A stretch of DNA of 64,000 bases from Synechococcus sp. CC9605 (GTDB taxonomy: Bacteria; Cyanobacteriota; Cyanobacteriia; PCC-6307; Cyanobiaceae), in the NCBI RefSeq assembly GCF_000012625.1, contig NC_007516.1, positions 1,488,001 through 1,552,000 of the forward strand, given 5' to 3'. The notes below the pieces were generated by a model. That model was given only the letters and a program-made list of their open reading frames with translations. It searched no databases and was not told where the DNA came from. Of the stretch, positions 26,661 to 35,474 are shown piece by piece; within the stretch, counting starts at the first letter, position 1; the number at the start of each line of letters is the position of its first letter. Position numbers and translations under genes: made by a program.

Positions 26661-26948
26661 TCAGCCGCGGTAACCGCCGCCACCACCACGGGGGCCGCCG
26701 GAGCGCTCCCGGGGGGTGGCTTTGCTGACGCGGATCATGCGGCCCATCCACTCCACGTCCTGAAGATCGTCGATGGCTTTCTGCTCGTCGGCATCGTTGA
26801 CCATCTCGACGAAAGCGAAACCGCGTTTGCGGCCGGTCTCACGGTCCAGGGGCAGGCTGCAGTTCTTGACCTCGCCGTACTCACTGAAGAGATCGAAGAG
26901 GTGCTCCTGCTCCGCCTGGAACGAAAGATTGCCGATGTAGATGGTCAT
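26661..26948 (-). CDS. RRM RNA-binding protein (cyanobacterial Rbp type)
   Basis: A single RNA-recognition-motif protein of 95 residues with a short glycine-rich tail (GGPRGGGGGYRG). RNP2 is IYIGNLS at residues 3-9 and RNP1 is RKRGFAFVEM near 40-49, both intact. Such Rbp proteins accumulate in the cold in cyanobacteria and help mRNA localisation or stability. The 190-base region upstream, with an extended T-run, could carry a long 5' UTR involved in cold control; that is inference. Confidence 0.95.
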   Translation of the reverse strand: MTIYIGNLSFQAEQEHLFDLFSEYGEVKNCSLPLDRETGRKRGFAFVEMVNDADEQKAIDDLQDVEWMGRMIRVSKATPRERSGGPRGGGGGYRG

Positions 26949-27145
26949 GGACCGTGGAACCGTTGAACGTGCTCAGTCGCTTGAGCCGGTTCCGAAAGCT
27001 CGGAAAGGGCCAGTGCTCAGGCGTGAACCCGATGACGTTACAGGGCAGTCGCACGAATAGACACAAAAAAAAGAAGCAAATGGGAAGACTCGCCAGAAAC
27101 TGAGCTATTCACTCCATTGTCAGAAGACCCTGACGCAGGAGAGAG

Positions 27146-27340
27146 ATGACATTCGACGGCCTTTGTTTCCGGGCTCTGAGCTGGACCGCCGATGGAGAGC
27201 TGGACCCAGTGGACAAGCTTGTGCTGCTCAACAACTTGATCCGGCAGGCCACGCCGAGCGAGCAGATCGAGTTGATTCAGGTGGTGGAGAAATTGGCTCT
27301 GTTACGGCCCGAGACCACTGTTCAGGTGAGCAATCTCTGA
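27146..27340 (+). CDS. small conserved protein, unknown
   Basis: A 64-residue ORF, MTFDGLCFRALSWTADGELD, then PVDKLVLLNNLIRQATPSEQIELIQVVEKLALLRPETTVQVSNL. It is predicted mostly helical with leucine-rich amphipathic repeats and no membrane segment. A purine-rich AGGAGAGAG lies at about the right distance before the ATG. No domain is recognised. It converges on the secreted protein gene downstream. Confidence 0.6.
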   Translation: MTFDGLCFRALSWTADGELDPVDKLVLLNNLIRQATPSEQIELIQVVEKLALLRPETTVQVSNL

Positions 27341-27359
27341 CCGTTCTTGATCCCCGGGA

Positions 27360-27608
27360 TCAGAGGCCGTAGGTCTCGGCTGCCTTGGCCTTGCAGGTGG
27401 CCTGTGCCGTCTGGATCCCCGCCCCGTTCTGAACCTCGGCAAGGAAACAACGGCAGGTGTCGTCCACCATTCCCTCCGGAGGAACAGTCCCTGCCCTTTG
27501 CAGCTCGGCCTTCACAGCTGTTCTGCAGAACTGGGTGATCAGGCTGTTGTCCGAAGCTGAAGCGGCCAGGGGAGCCGAAAGCAGGCCAACAGCCAGCAGC
27601 GCACGCAT
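27360..27608 (-). CDS. small secreted cysteine-containing protein
   Basis: An 82-residue exported protein: signal peptide MRALLAVGLLSAPLAASAS, then a mature part with four cysteines (FCRTAVKAE, DDTCRCF, ATCKAK) that could form two disulfides. The ATG at 27608 overlaps the helicase stop codon by one base, so it is translated after the DEAD-box gene. Its pattern FCRTAVKxE...CxCF resembles the N-terminal part of the secreted protein at 45848 (SFCRSSVKREMACD), suggesting a shared small family. The function is unknown. Confidence 0.7.
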   Translation of the reverse strand: MRALLAVGLLSAPLAASASDNSLITQFCRTAVKAELQRAGTVPPEGMVDDTCRCFLAEVQNGAGIQTAQATCKAKAAETYGL

Positions 27609-29431
27609 CAAGAGGCCTTGCTGATTTGCAGTTCGCGGTTCATCACGCGCAGGCGTTGAAGGCTGTTGAACACATCCTCTGGCATGCCCTTGGGGAGATC
27701 CACCAGGCTGTGATTGTCGAAAATCTGGATCCGACCGATCATCCGGCCCTGCAGTCCGGTCTCACCGGCGATGGCGCCCACGAGGTTGCCGGGTTTGACC
27801 CGATCGCGGTGACCCACCTCAACGCGGTAACGCTGCATGTTCTCCTCAGGTGCCCGTGCCGGACGCTCGCGCCGCTCACGGCGATCTCCTGAATGGCGAT
27901 CACGGTCGCGGTCGTTGCGACGGGTGTTCTGAATCCAGTCGTCGTCACCCTTGCGCAGCAGCGCATCGGGTCCGATGGCCAGGTTCAGTGCTGCCATGGC
28001 CAGCTGCTCGGGGCTTAGCTCGAGTTCCGTGGCCACCCGCTGCATCAACTCCTGAAGCAAGGCCGCTTCATCGGCATCAGGACGTTGGGATTGGGCTGCA
28101 TCACTCAAACGCTTGCGCAGGCGGTCGAGCCGTCCCTGGTTGATGGCCGTGTTGCCGGGCACCTCCATCGCTTCGATCGGCTGCCCCGTGGCCCGCTCGA
28201 GGTTGCGGATGAAGCGCCTTTCCCGTGGGGTCACGAACAGAACCGCTTCGCCGGTGCGTCCAGCCCGGCCCGTCCGGCCGATGCGGTGCACGTAGGCCTC
28301 GCTGTCGAACGGCATGTCGTAGTTGATCACCAGGCCGATGCGCTCCACATCAAGACCCCTCGCCGCAACGTCGGTGGCCACAAGGATGTCGACCGATCCA
28401 CTGCGCAACCGCTCCACGGTGCGTTCCCGCTGGTTCTGGGGAACATCGCCATTGAGCACCGCCACCTGATGGCCGCCGGCTTCAAGGGTTTCAGCCACGG
28501 TCAGGGTGATCGCCTTGGTGCGGGCGAAGATGATCACACCCTCACTACCACAGGCGTCGAGAACCCGTTGCAGGGCTTCGAGCTTGTGCGGCATCGGCAC
28601 CGTGATCGAGCGCTGGCGTATCCGCTTGCCTTCCTGATCCTTGGTGCGGATCGTGACCTCAGCAGGATCCTTGAGATAACGCTTGGACAGACGACGGATC
28701 TCAGGAGGCATCGTCGCGGAGAACAGAACCACCTGACGCTGCTCAGGAAGCTGATCGAGGATCCACTCCACATCGTCGATGAAGCCCATGCGGAGCATTT
28801 CGTCTGCTTCATCGAGCACCAGGCTGCGCAGACCACTGGTGTCGAGCGTGCCCTGACGCATGTGGTCCATCACCCGGCCAGGGGTGCCTACCACCACATC
28901 CACACCGCGCCTGAGAGCACTGATCTGAGAGCGGAAATCCGTGCCGCCGTACACCGCCAGCACCTTCAGATGGGGATGGCCGGCGGAATAGGCCTTGAAC
29001 GATTCGGCCACCTGCATCGCCAGCTCCCGTGTGGGGGCGAGAACGAGAGCCTGGGGTGTTTTCTGGCCGCTTTCCAGACGCTCGAGCAACGGCAACGCAA
29101 ACGCTGCTGTTTTACCGGTGCCGGTCTGGGCCTGACCCACCAAATCGCGGCCAAGCATCAGCTCGGGGAAGGCCGCCTTCTGAATGGGGGAAGGTTCGCT
29201 GTATCCCTTGTCCGCCAGGGTGCGGAGCAGGGCCTCGCTGAAACCAAAACCGGCAAAACCGGATTCCGGTTCAGCCGATGTGATGGTGGTGGTGAACACC
29301 TCAGCATTGGAGTTGGCTTCCGGCAGTTCGGATGCAGAAAGATCCACTGCGCAGGCGGAATCGTCGCGCTGCTGTTGCTGTTCGGTCATAAAAGGTGGCT
29401 TCGCCTGATTGATCTCTGAAATCAGGCTCAC
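27608..29431 (-). CDS. DEAD-box RNA helicase (CsdA/DeaD-like)
   Basis: An ATP-dependent RNA helicase of about 600 residues. Motifs: Q motif PSPIQKAAFPELML near 82, I AQTGTGKTAAF near 98, II VLDEADEML near 205, III FSATMP, V DVAARGLD and VI HRIGRTGRAGR near 375. After about 470 comes a DbpA-like RNA-binding tail (YRVEVGHRDRVKPGNLVGAIAGETGLQGRMIGRIQIFDN) and Arg/Asp-rich linkers. Cyanobacterial CrhR-type helicases are cold- and redox-responsive. The start is unsure: GTG 29431 has AGGGAGG only two bases away, while ATG 29389 (MTEQQQQRD) is the more usual N-terminus. Confidence 0.95.
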   Translation of the reverse strand: MSLISEINQAKPPFMTEQQQQRDDSACAVDLSASELPEANSNAEVFTTTITSAEPESGFAGFGFSEALLRTLADKGYSEPSPIQKAAFPELMLGRDLVGQAQTGTGKTAAFALPLLERLESGQKTPQALVLAPTRELAMQVAESFKAYSAGHPHLKVLAVYGGTDFRSQISALRRGVDVVVGTPGRVMDHMRQGTLDTSGLRSLVLDEADEMLRMGFIDDVEWILDQLPEQRQVVLFSATMPPEIRRLSKRYLKDPAEVTIRTKDQEGKRIRQRSITVPMPHKLEALQRVLDACGSEGVIIFARTKAITLTVAETLEAGGHQVAVLNGDVPQNQRERTVERLRSGSVDILVATDVAARGLDVERIGLVINYDMPFDSEAYVHRIGRTGRAGRTGEAVLFVTPRERRFIRNLERATGQPIEAMEVPGNTAINQGRLDRLRKRLSDAAQSQRPDADEAALLQELMQRVATELELSPEQLAMAALNLAIGPDALLRKGDDDWIQNTRRNDRDRDRHSGDRRERRERPARAPEENMQRYRVEVGHRDRVKPGNLVGAIAGETGLQGRMIGRIQIFDNHSLVDLPKGMPEDVFNSLQRLRVMNRELQISKAS

Positions 29432-29493
29432 AACCTCCCTGCAACGTAAGAGTTGCCCTCTGGTTGTGTTGCCTACGCTTCAAAGGTTGGCAC

Positions 29494-29835
29494 TCAAGTT
29501 ATCACCCGGCCGTAATCATCCTGCAGCCGTTCGATGTCGTCTTCCCGCAGATCATCACCGTGCTGAACTTCCAGAATCAGCAGATCTGAACTGTCTGCAC
29601 GGGCGCGATGCACAGCGCCGCAGGGGATCGAGAGCATGACGCCCGCGCTGGCCGCGTGCCATGTCTCACCGCAGAGCAAAGCCCCCGAACCCGACACCAC
29701 GGTCCAACTTTCGCTGCGATGACGATGCCGCTGAAGGGACAACTGCTGCCCGGCATGAACCAGCAGCCGTTTGACCAAATAGTTGTCCCCCTGGGTCAGC
29801 GTTTCGTACCAGCCCCAGGGACGCTCAACCCGCAT
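29494..29835 (-). CDS. mannose-6-phosphate isomerase type II cupin
   Basis: A 113-residue single cupin matching the C-terminal phosphomannose isomerase domain of bifunctional ManC/AlgA enzymes, here as a separate protein. Landmarks: RPWGWYETLTQGDNYLVKRLLVHAGQQLSLQRHRHRSESWTVVSGSGALL near 5-55 with the metal-site His/Glu, and SIPCGAVHRARADSSDLLILEVQHGDDLREDDIERLQDDYGR. It should interconvert mannose-6- and fructose-6-phosphate for surface glycan synthesis. It lies 13 bp after recD on the same strand. Confidence 0.88.
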   Translation of the reverse strand: MRVERPWGWYETLTQGDNYLVKRLLVHAGQQLSLQRHRHRSESWTVVSGSGALLCGETWHAASAGVMLSIPCGAVHRARADSSDLLILEVQHGDDLREDDIERLQDDYGRVIT

Positions 29836-29848
29836 CAGTCCACCCGCG

Positions 29849-31429
29849 TCAGATCAGCGTCACCAGATCAAGGCTGGCACGGGCTCGAGTGATCGCTGTG
29901 TAAAGCAAACGGCGTTGATGGTCAGCAGCCGGGCCATCCTCGAGGGGATCGGGCCAGAGCACGATCACCCGATCCGCCTCACTGCCCTGAGCCCGATGGA
30001 TGGTGAGCGCCACCGCCGGCTCCAGACGCCGCAAACGAGCTGGATGCAAACGGCGCACCTGCAGCTGGCCATCCGGATCCACCACCTGGAACAACAGGCG
30101 TCGTTCAGAGCCTGCCCCGATCACAACCCCGAGATCGCCATTGGCCAAACCGAGTTCCGGTTGATTGCTGCCGCAGATCACCGGCAAGCCGATCGGCCAA
30201 CGCTCAACCTTGCCGGCGGCATTGGCCCCCAGCAGCGTGCGGTGCACATCATCAAGACTCCACGGCCCCCGGCGGCGTGGACAGAGCAACAGATCCTGCT
30301 CGAGCAGCGCAAACAAGGGCCGGGACTCCGCCATCAGCTCCTTTTCGCTGCAGCGGTTGAGATCAACCGTCCGCGCCTGCAGCAGCTGGAGGCGCTCAAG
30401 CCAGCGCTGGCGCACCAAGGCTGGAAAACGACGCAGGGGGCTGGGATGCACCTGCAGATTGGCCTGCGCAGGCAACGCAGCCAAATCCGCAGCGAACGCG
30501 GCCAGATCCCCCTGGCGCAGCTGGTGCGCCACCTGGGCCAGGGCACCGCGGTTGCGATAAGTGCGCTCGAGGTGCACCGCCCCTTCACCGAAGCGACTGC
30601 GAACGTCCGGCTGCTGAAGCCGGTGCCAGACCGCTCCACTCCCCACCGGCGGCAGTTGGGCTGGATCCCCCACCAACAGCAGCCGGCAACCGCTGGGCAA
30701 CGCCTCGAGCAGGACCTGGGTCAAGGCCAGATCCAGCATCGACATCTCATCGATCACCAGCAGATCCAGCTCCAAGGGACGCTGGCGGTGCCTGCCAAAG
30801 CCACGGCTGCCGGCCTCCAACCAGCGGTGGAGGGTGCTGCAAGGCAACGGAGCCCGTTGCGCCAGCACCGCATCCCCCAGGCGCCGGGCCGCCTTGCCGG
30901 TGGGGGCCGCCAAACCAATGCGCAGGCCGGGATGGCGGGCTTCCGCCCGGGCCAGAATCTCCACCACCGTGCTGGTTTTGCCCGTACCCGGACCACCGCT
31001 GAGCAGCACAACCGAGGCCTGATCCAAGGCGCGCACGGCAGCGCACTGTTCAGCGTTGAGACGATCCGACAGCTCGGGATCGACAGCCTTGACGGGCTTG
31101 GGAACCGGAGCGTGGGCCCGCTCCACCAGCTCGGTCACCACCTGCTCCATGGCCTGCAACCAGCGGCGCCAGCCCAACCGATCAGCCTGAAGCAGCAGGG
31201 GGGAGGCATCCCCCTCAAGCCAGCCACTGGCTTGGGCAACGGCCAGCCGTTCCGGCGTCAGCGCCACCGTCAACTCCCCCTGCTCCAAGGCCGTCACCAG
31301 GTCGCGACTGAGCTCCTCTAAAGGGGGGCCATCCACTTGGGGCGGGATCCGACGCCGCAGAGCGACATGGAGGCCAGCCGTGAAGCTGGCGGGCCACGTG
31401 CTGGTTCCCGGGGGCAGCAACTCGGTCAC
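29849..31429 (-). CDS. recD: exodeoxyribonuclease V alpha subunit
   Basis: The 5'-3' helicase of RecBCD. The 526-residue protein has SF1 motifs: I LLSGGPGTGKTSTVV near 175, II LLVIDEMSMLDLAL near 255, III LLLVGDPAQLPPVGSG near 280, then QPELGLANGDLGVVIG and VALTIHRAQGSEADRVI near 475 and YTAITRAR at the end (motifs V and VI). It is slightly shorter than E. coli RecD at the N-terminus. Its ATG overlaps the recB stop by four bases. Confidence 0.95.
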   Translation of the reverse strand: MTELLPPGTSTWPASFTAGLHVALRRRIPPQVDGPPLEELSRDLVTALEQGELTVALTPERLAVAQASGWLEGDASPLLLQADRLGWRRWLQAMEQVVTELVERAHAPVPKPVKAVDPELSDRLNAEQCAAVRALDQASVVLLSGGPGTGKTSTVVEILARAEARHPGLRIGLAAPTGKAARRLGDAVLAQRAPLPCSTLHRWLEAGSRGFGRHRQRPLELDLLVIDEMSMLDLALTQVLLEALPSGCRLLLVGDPAQLPPVGSGAVWHRLQQPDVRSRFGEGAVHLERTYRNRGALAQVAHQLRQGDLAAFAADLAALPAQANLQVHPSPLRRFPALVRQRWLERLQLLQARTVDLNRCSEKELMAESRPLFALLEQDLLLCPRRRGPWSLDDVHRTLLGANAAGKVERWPIGLPVICGSNQPELGLANGDLGVVIGAGSERRLLFQVVDPDGQLQVRRLHPARLRRLEPAVALTIHRAQGSEADRVIVLWPDPLEDGPAADHQRRLLYTAITRARASLDLVTLI

Positions 31430-34400
31430 GCCGGCACCTCCCCCAGAGCTCGATCCAGGGCTGCGATGCGATTGAGCGGCACGGGTTCAACGATGCGCCC
31501 CGGTCCAACAGCATGCTCCGGAGAGGCTCTCACAGCTCCGGGCATCCCCCGCAGGAAGCAGTAGACATAGCCCCCCAGATGCTGCTGCGGGTTGTAATCC
31601 GGCAGCCGCCAACGCAGATGGCGGTGCAGGGCCACCAGGTAGAGGTGGGCCTGCAGGGGGTAGTGGTGGTGCAGCATCTGCTCCTCCATCGCCGCCTGGG
31701 AGTAGTGATGCGGTCCACACAGTCCCGGCTCAGCACTGGTGCGCCGTTCACCGATCCAATTACTCTTCCAGTCGAGAACCCACCAGCGTTGGTGCTGGGG
31801 GTCCTGGAACACCAGATCGATGGAACCGGTGAGAAACCCGCGGCTGTTGATCGAGAGCGACGCCAGCGCCGGGCTGTAAGAGCGGCCAAAACGGGCCTCG
31901 GCATCACAGCCGAAGGCGGCCACCAGATCGGCCGTGCGCACGTGCTGCACCGGCAGATCAAAACTGAGTTCAGGCAGGCGCTGGTGCGGCCCCAGCCGAT
32001 CCAGCGACAACGCCCCCAGCGGTCCCCCGAGGGGCGTCTGCAACACCTGCTCTAACCCTGTCAACACATCGTTTTGCAGATCGGGATCAAGCCCGGCCAG
32101 GCGCAACTCGGCGACGATCAGCTCGTGCCGTTGGCGGGGCTCCGTGGCCTCCGCCGCAGAAAAGGGGAACTGTTCGAGGATCCGGTGCAGACAGTCCCCG
32201 GCCCCGGCCCCGCGCGGAAAGGCCGCCAGCGGCCCCGTCTTAGACCATGCCTGTTCTGCCCTCGCCGCCATCAGTTCCAACGTCGATTCCGACGTCGATT
32301 CCTCAGCGCCTGGATCGCGATCGCGACCCTGTTCATGCAGCTGAACGTCGTCGGATGAGGCAATCCAGGCCGAGTAACTGGCCCTGCCCCAACTCCGGTC
32401 GATCCGCTTGGGGATGGAACCAAGGGCCAAGGGCTCGGCCTGCAGCGGAGGCCGCCAACGCTTGCCACTGGGCAGGCTTTCGACCAGGCCATCGATGCTG
32501 ATCGGAACCTGTCGCTCCGCCAGGGCTTGACGCAGCCGCTCATCGGTGAGGCTGTCGATCGCATCCCCAGCGGCTTCAGCTCCGAACAACCAGGCGGGCA
32601 ATGGGGAATCCTCCTGGCCGTTGGCCCTGGCCCAGATCAGGATCAACTGGGTTTGGGCTCGGGTGACCGCGACATAGGCCAGCCGCTCGGCCTCCGCCGC
32701 AGCGTCCTGCTGCGCCTGTTGCGCGGCCTGCCAGCCCTCCCCCCAATGAACATCCACCCGCGCCAGGCACTCCCCGGAGCGGGGATCACGCCAGAGCGGA
32801 CCGGACACGGCTGGGGGCGACTGCCAGAGGTAGGGGCAGATCACCACCGGATATTCCAGCCCCTTGCTGCGGTGGACAGTGACCACGGCGATGGCACTGT
32901 CGGCCTGATCGCTGTGGGGCTGACGGGCCTCCGGCACCGGCTGGCTGGGGTGCAAACGCTCCCGCCGCAACCAATCCGCCGCGGTGGCCACATCAAGCCC
33001 CTGGCGGTGCATCGCCTCCTGCACCAGCCGCGCCGCCTGCTGCAGATCCCCCAGCATCCGGCCCCGTTCCGACAGCCCCGCCATCTGTTCACCGCTGAGC
33101 AGATCGGCCAGAGCCCCGAGCAGGCCCAGCCGCGGCATCAGCTCAGCCCAACCACGCAGCTGCACAGCCAGCTGATCCAACCGCCCCGGCTCCAGAGCAT
33201 CGGGCGCGATGTTCATCAGTCCCGAGCAGGCCAGCAGGCGCAGGCGAGCGTCATCGCCCGGTTCCACCAGGGCATCGAGGAACCACTGCAACAGCAATGC
33301 GGCTTCACTGTCGAGCACATCCCCCTGGGTCACCAGGCGGGTGGGAAGCCCGCAGGCCCCCAGGGCGCGGCGCAGGTCTTCCGCCTGTTGATGGCGACTC
33401 ACCAGCACACAGAGATCCGCTGGGGTGAGGTCGTCCCGTTGCTGCAGTTGCTGCAGCACCATCGCGGCGAGCCGTCGGGGCAGATCTGCTTCCAGAGCAC
33501 TGCGGCTGGAGGGCGCCTCCGTGGAGAGCAGCAGCAGTTGCAACGCCGGGGCATCCTGCGGTGGGGTGGCGGAGCTGCGGGGCTGCACCGCGGGCACCAG
33601 CAGTTCAGATCGGGGGAGACCCGGAGCCATCAAGCGGTTCAACCCCTCCATCAGCGGTGCCGTTGTGCGGAAGTTGTCGAGCAGGTGATCGATCCGTTCC
33701 ACCTGATCCCGCGCTGCCATGTAGGTCGCCAGATCACCACCACGGAAGCGGTAGATCGCCTGCTTGGGATCCCCGACCATCAGCAGCAGGTGGCGTTCAC
33801 CAGCACCAAAGGCGCGCTGTAACAGGCGCCACTGCACGGGGTCGGTGTCCTGAAACTCATCCACCATCACAGCCCGGTAACGCTGTTGCAGCGGTGCAAG
33901 CCAGGCAACAGCGCCATCGCCGGGATCCATGGCGGCCAACAAGCCACCGAAGGTGATCACCCCACGGCGGCGACGGCGGCGGTCCAGCTCCTGCAAGCAC
34001 CGTTCAAGGAGGTACTGCCAGGTGCGCTCAATCGGTGCATCCCAGAGCGCCGCAACGGCGGCCTGCAGAGCCGGCATCACCAGGCTGGGGTCGGACTCAC
34101 CGCACTTGCGCGCGACCTTGCACCAACTGCCGGGGTGGAAGTACTCCTTCAGCGGCTTCTCACGGGCGGCAATCTCCAGCAGCGATGGCACTGCGGTCTG
34201 CCCATCCAGCCACTGGTTGATCTGGGCGCAGCGATCGGTCTTGGGCTTGGCGGAATAAGGGCTGGTGGCTCCACAGCCCTGAGCTTTCCACTGCTCGGCC
34301 GCCTGACGGAACCCGGCATCCAGGTCGGCATGGTCCCGCTGCCAGAGCGGCACGAAGTCGTGCCAGAGCTGCGCCAGCCAGTGCTCCAGCTGAGGAGCGA

Positions 34401-35058
34401 GGGGCTGGTCCAGATCGATCGCCCCATCAGCGCCCCTGAACCGCGGCTGCTGTTCGCCATCGAGTTGCGCCAACCCCCTGCGCAGGGTCTGGGGCGAGAG
34501 GCCGCGTTGACGCAACGCCTTGAACTGATCCGGCGGCAGGCTGAGCAGCTCCTGTTGCCAGAGGTCCTGCACAACCTCGGCTTGGAGCGCGGTGGCGTCG
34601 GTGTCCAGCTGGGGCTCCATCGCTGCAGCGTTGCTGAGGGCCAGGCGGCGCAGGCTGCGGCGACAAAAACCATGGATGGTGGTGATGTCGGCCCGGTCCA
34701 ACTGCTCCAAGGCCACCAGCAGGTGCCGAATCCAGCGCTGACGCGCATCCCCTGGCTCGGAACCCGCCAGCCAATCCGCCAGGACGGGGTCTGGAGCATA
34801 AGCCTTCATCCCCTGGTCAAGCTGCTCGAGGCCCTGCAACGCCTGCTGCAGCCGCTGGCCGATGCGGGAGCGCAGCTCTTCGGCCGCTGCATCGGTGAAG
34901 GTCACCACCAACAACGCCTCGAGAGGGTGGTCGGCCTCCGTGATCAGCCGCAAGCAGAGATGCGCCAGGGCAAAGGTTTTTCCGGTGCCAGCGCTGGCCT
35001 CCAGCAGGCGAATCCCAGGGTCGAGGGGGTATGTGTTGGCATCGAAGCGCTGGGCCAT
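31426..35058 (-). CDS. recB: exodeoxyribonuclease V beta subunit
   Basis: The 3'-5' helicase and nuclease of RecBCD. From ATG 35058 (MAQRFDANTYPLDPG) it is about 1210 residues. UvrD-type motifs: I LLEASAGTGKTFALAHLC near 18, II VMVDEFQDTDPVQW near 395, III LLMVGDPKQAIYRFRGGDL, V VVTVHRSKGLEYPVVICP near 720 and VI AYVAVTRAQTQLIL. The C-terminal nuclease domain has RGAGAGDCLHRILEQF, GSIDLVFQDPQHQRWWVLDWKSNW (the catalytic GxxDxxxxD/K-type motif), and AHLYLVALHRHL. The site fits a Chi-regulated enzyme, but no Chi sequence is assigned. Confidence 0.95.
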   Translation of the reverse strand: MAQRFDANTYPLDPGIRLLEASAGTGKTFALAHLCLRLITEADHPLEALLVVTFTDAAAEELRSRIGQRLQQALQGLEQLDQGMKAYAPDPVLADWLAGSEPGDARQRWIRHLLVALEQLDRADITTIHGFCRRSLRRLALSNAAAMEPQLDTDATALQAEVVQDLWQQELLSLPPDQFKALRQRGLSPQTLRRGLAQLDGEQQPRFRGADGAIDLDQPLAPQLEHWLAQLWHDFVPLWQRDHADLDAGFRQAAEQWKAQGCGATSPYSAKPKTDRCAQINQWLDGQTAVPSLLEIAAREKPLKEYFHPGSWCKVARKCGESDPSLVMPALQAAVAALWDAPIERTWQYLLERCLQELDRRRRRRGVITFGGLLAAMDPGDGAVAWLAPLQQRYRAVMVDEFQDTDPVQWRLLQRAFGAGERHLLLMVGDPKQAIYRFRGGDLATYMAARDQVERIDHLLDNFRTTAPLMEGLNRLMAPGLPRSELLVPAVQPRSSATPPQDAPALQLLLLSTEAPSSRSALEADLPRRLAAMVLQQLQQRDDLTPADLCVLVSRHQQAEDLRRALGACGLPTRLVTQGDVLDSEAALLLQWFLDALVEPGDDARLRLLACSGLMNIAPDALEPGRLDQLAVQLRGWAELMPRLGLLGALADLLSGEQMAGLSERGRMLGDLQQAARLVQEAMHRQGLDVATAADWLRRERLHPSQPVPEARQPHSDQADSAIAVVTVHRSKGLEYPVVICPYLWQSPPAVSGPLWRDPRSGECLARVDVHWGEGWQAAQQAQQDAAAEAERLAYVAVTRAQTQLILIWARANGQEDSPLPAWLFGAEAAGDAIDSLTDERLRQALAERQVPISIDGLVESLPSGKRWRPPLQAEPLALGSIPKRIDRSWGRASYSAWIASSDDVQLHEQGRDRDPGAEESTSESTLELMAARAEQAWSKTGPLAAFPRGAGAGDCLHRILEQFPFSAAEATEPRQRHELIVAELRLAGLDPDLQNDVLTGLEQVLQTPLGGPLGALSLDRLGPHQRLPELSFDLPVQHVRTADLVAAFGCDAEARFGRSYSPALASLSINSRGFLTGSIDLVFQDPQHQRWWVLDWKSNWIGERRTSAEPGLCGPHHYSQAAMEEQMLHHHYPLQAHLYLVALHRHLRWRLPDYNPQQHLGGYVYCFLRGMPGAVRASPEHAVGPGRIVEPVPLNRIAALDRALGEVPA

Positions 35059-35303
35059 GGATGGAGTCTGCTCAACTCCGGCCTCAAAACCAGTGTTAAC
35101 TTCCATGAAGCAGCCGGCGAAAGCTGCGAACTGGACTGGGTGTCGTCACACCCCAGAACAGAAGACGACCTGAGCGGGGGCCTGAAGAACCCTCGCTTTT
35201 TTGTGGGCTTGTGAACGGATGCAACCCAACCCTTGAGAGAACAGGGGCTTGTGTGTGTACTGGGCCATCAGGCCAACACCTTGGTGAAAGCCAACGGCCT
35301 GTT

Positions 35304-35474
35304 GTGTCCCCCGAACGTCGTCAGAAATTGGCCCAGCTGCTGGTGCGCAAGGCCGCCGCTGTTGAAAGCATCAGCCAGGAACATCGGGCTTACTTCTTCC
35401 GCCGGCAGGCCGGCGAGCCGATGGTGATTTCCAACGAACGCATGCGCGAAATGCTCGATGAGCTGTTCGACTAA
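35304..35474 (+). CDS. small conserved protein between recB and recC
   Basis: A 56-residue ORF from GTG 35304, starting MSPERRQKLAQLLVRKAAAV and ending AGEPMVISNERMREMLDELFD. The open frame extends upstream to 35211, but that part is low quality (cysteines and Gly-Ser repeats). The protein is charged, helical, with no membrane segment. It is opposite in strand to recB and recC, and its stop codon overlaps the recC stop by four bases. A possible terminator-like hairpin with a T-run sits at about 35170-35200, before it. The function is unknown. Confidence 0.5.
   Translation: MSPERRQKLAQLLVRKAAAVESISQEHRAYFFRRQAGEPMVISNERMREMLDELFD

Noticed and set aside
28085-29419. 444-residue plus-strand open frame opposite the DEAD-box helicase
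   Set aside because: It lies fully opposite a clear helicase with all motifs; long antisense frames are expected in GC-rich DNA and the translation is rich in His, Arg and Gln without domains.
29783-31321. 512-residue plus-strand open frame opposite recD
   Set aside because: RecD motifs on the minus strand are complete; the plus frame has no recognisable domain and a shadow-like composition.
33886-35214. 442-residue plus-strand open frame opposite recB
   Set aside because: Shadow of recB; no start signal or motif.
35107-35303. Cysteine-containing N-terminal extension of the small gene before recC
   Set aside because: Upstream codons look random; a GTG with normal protein character begins at 35304.
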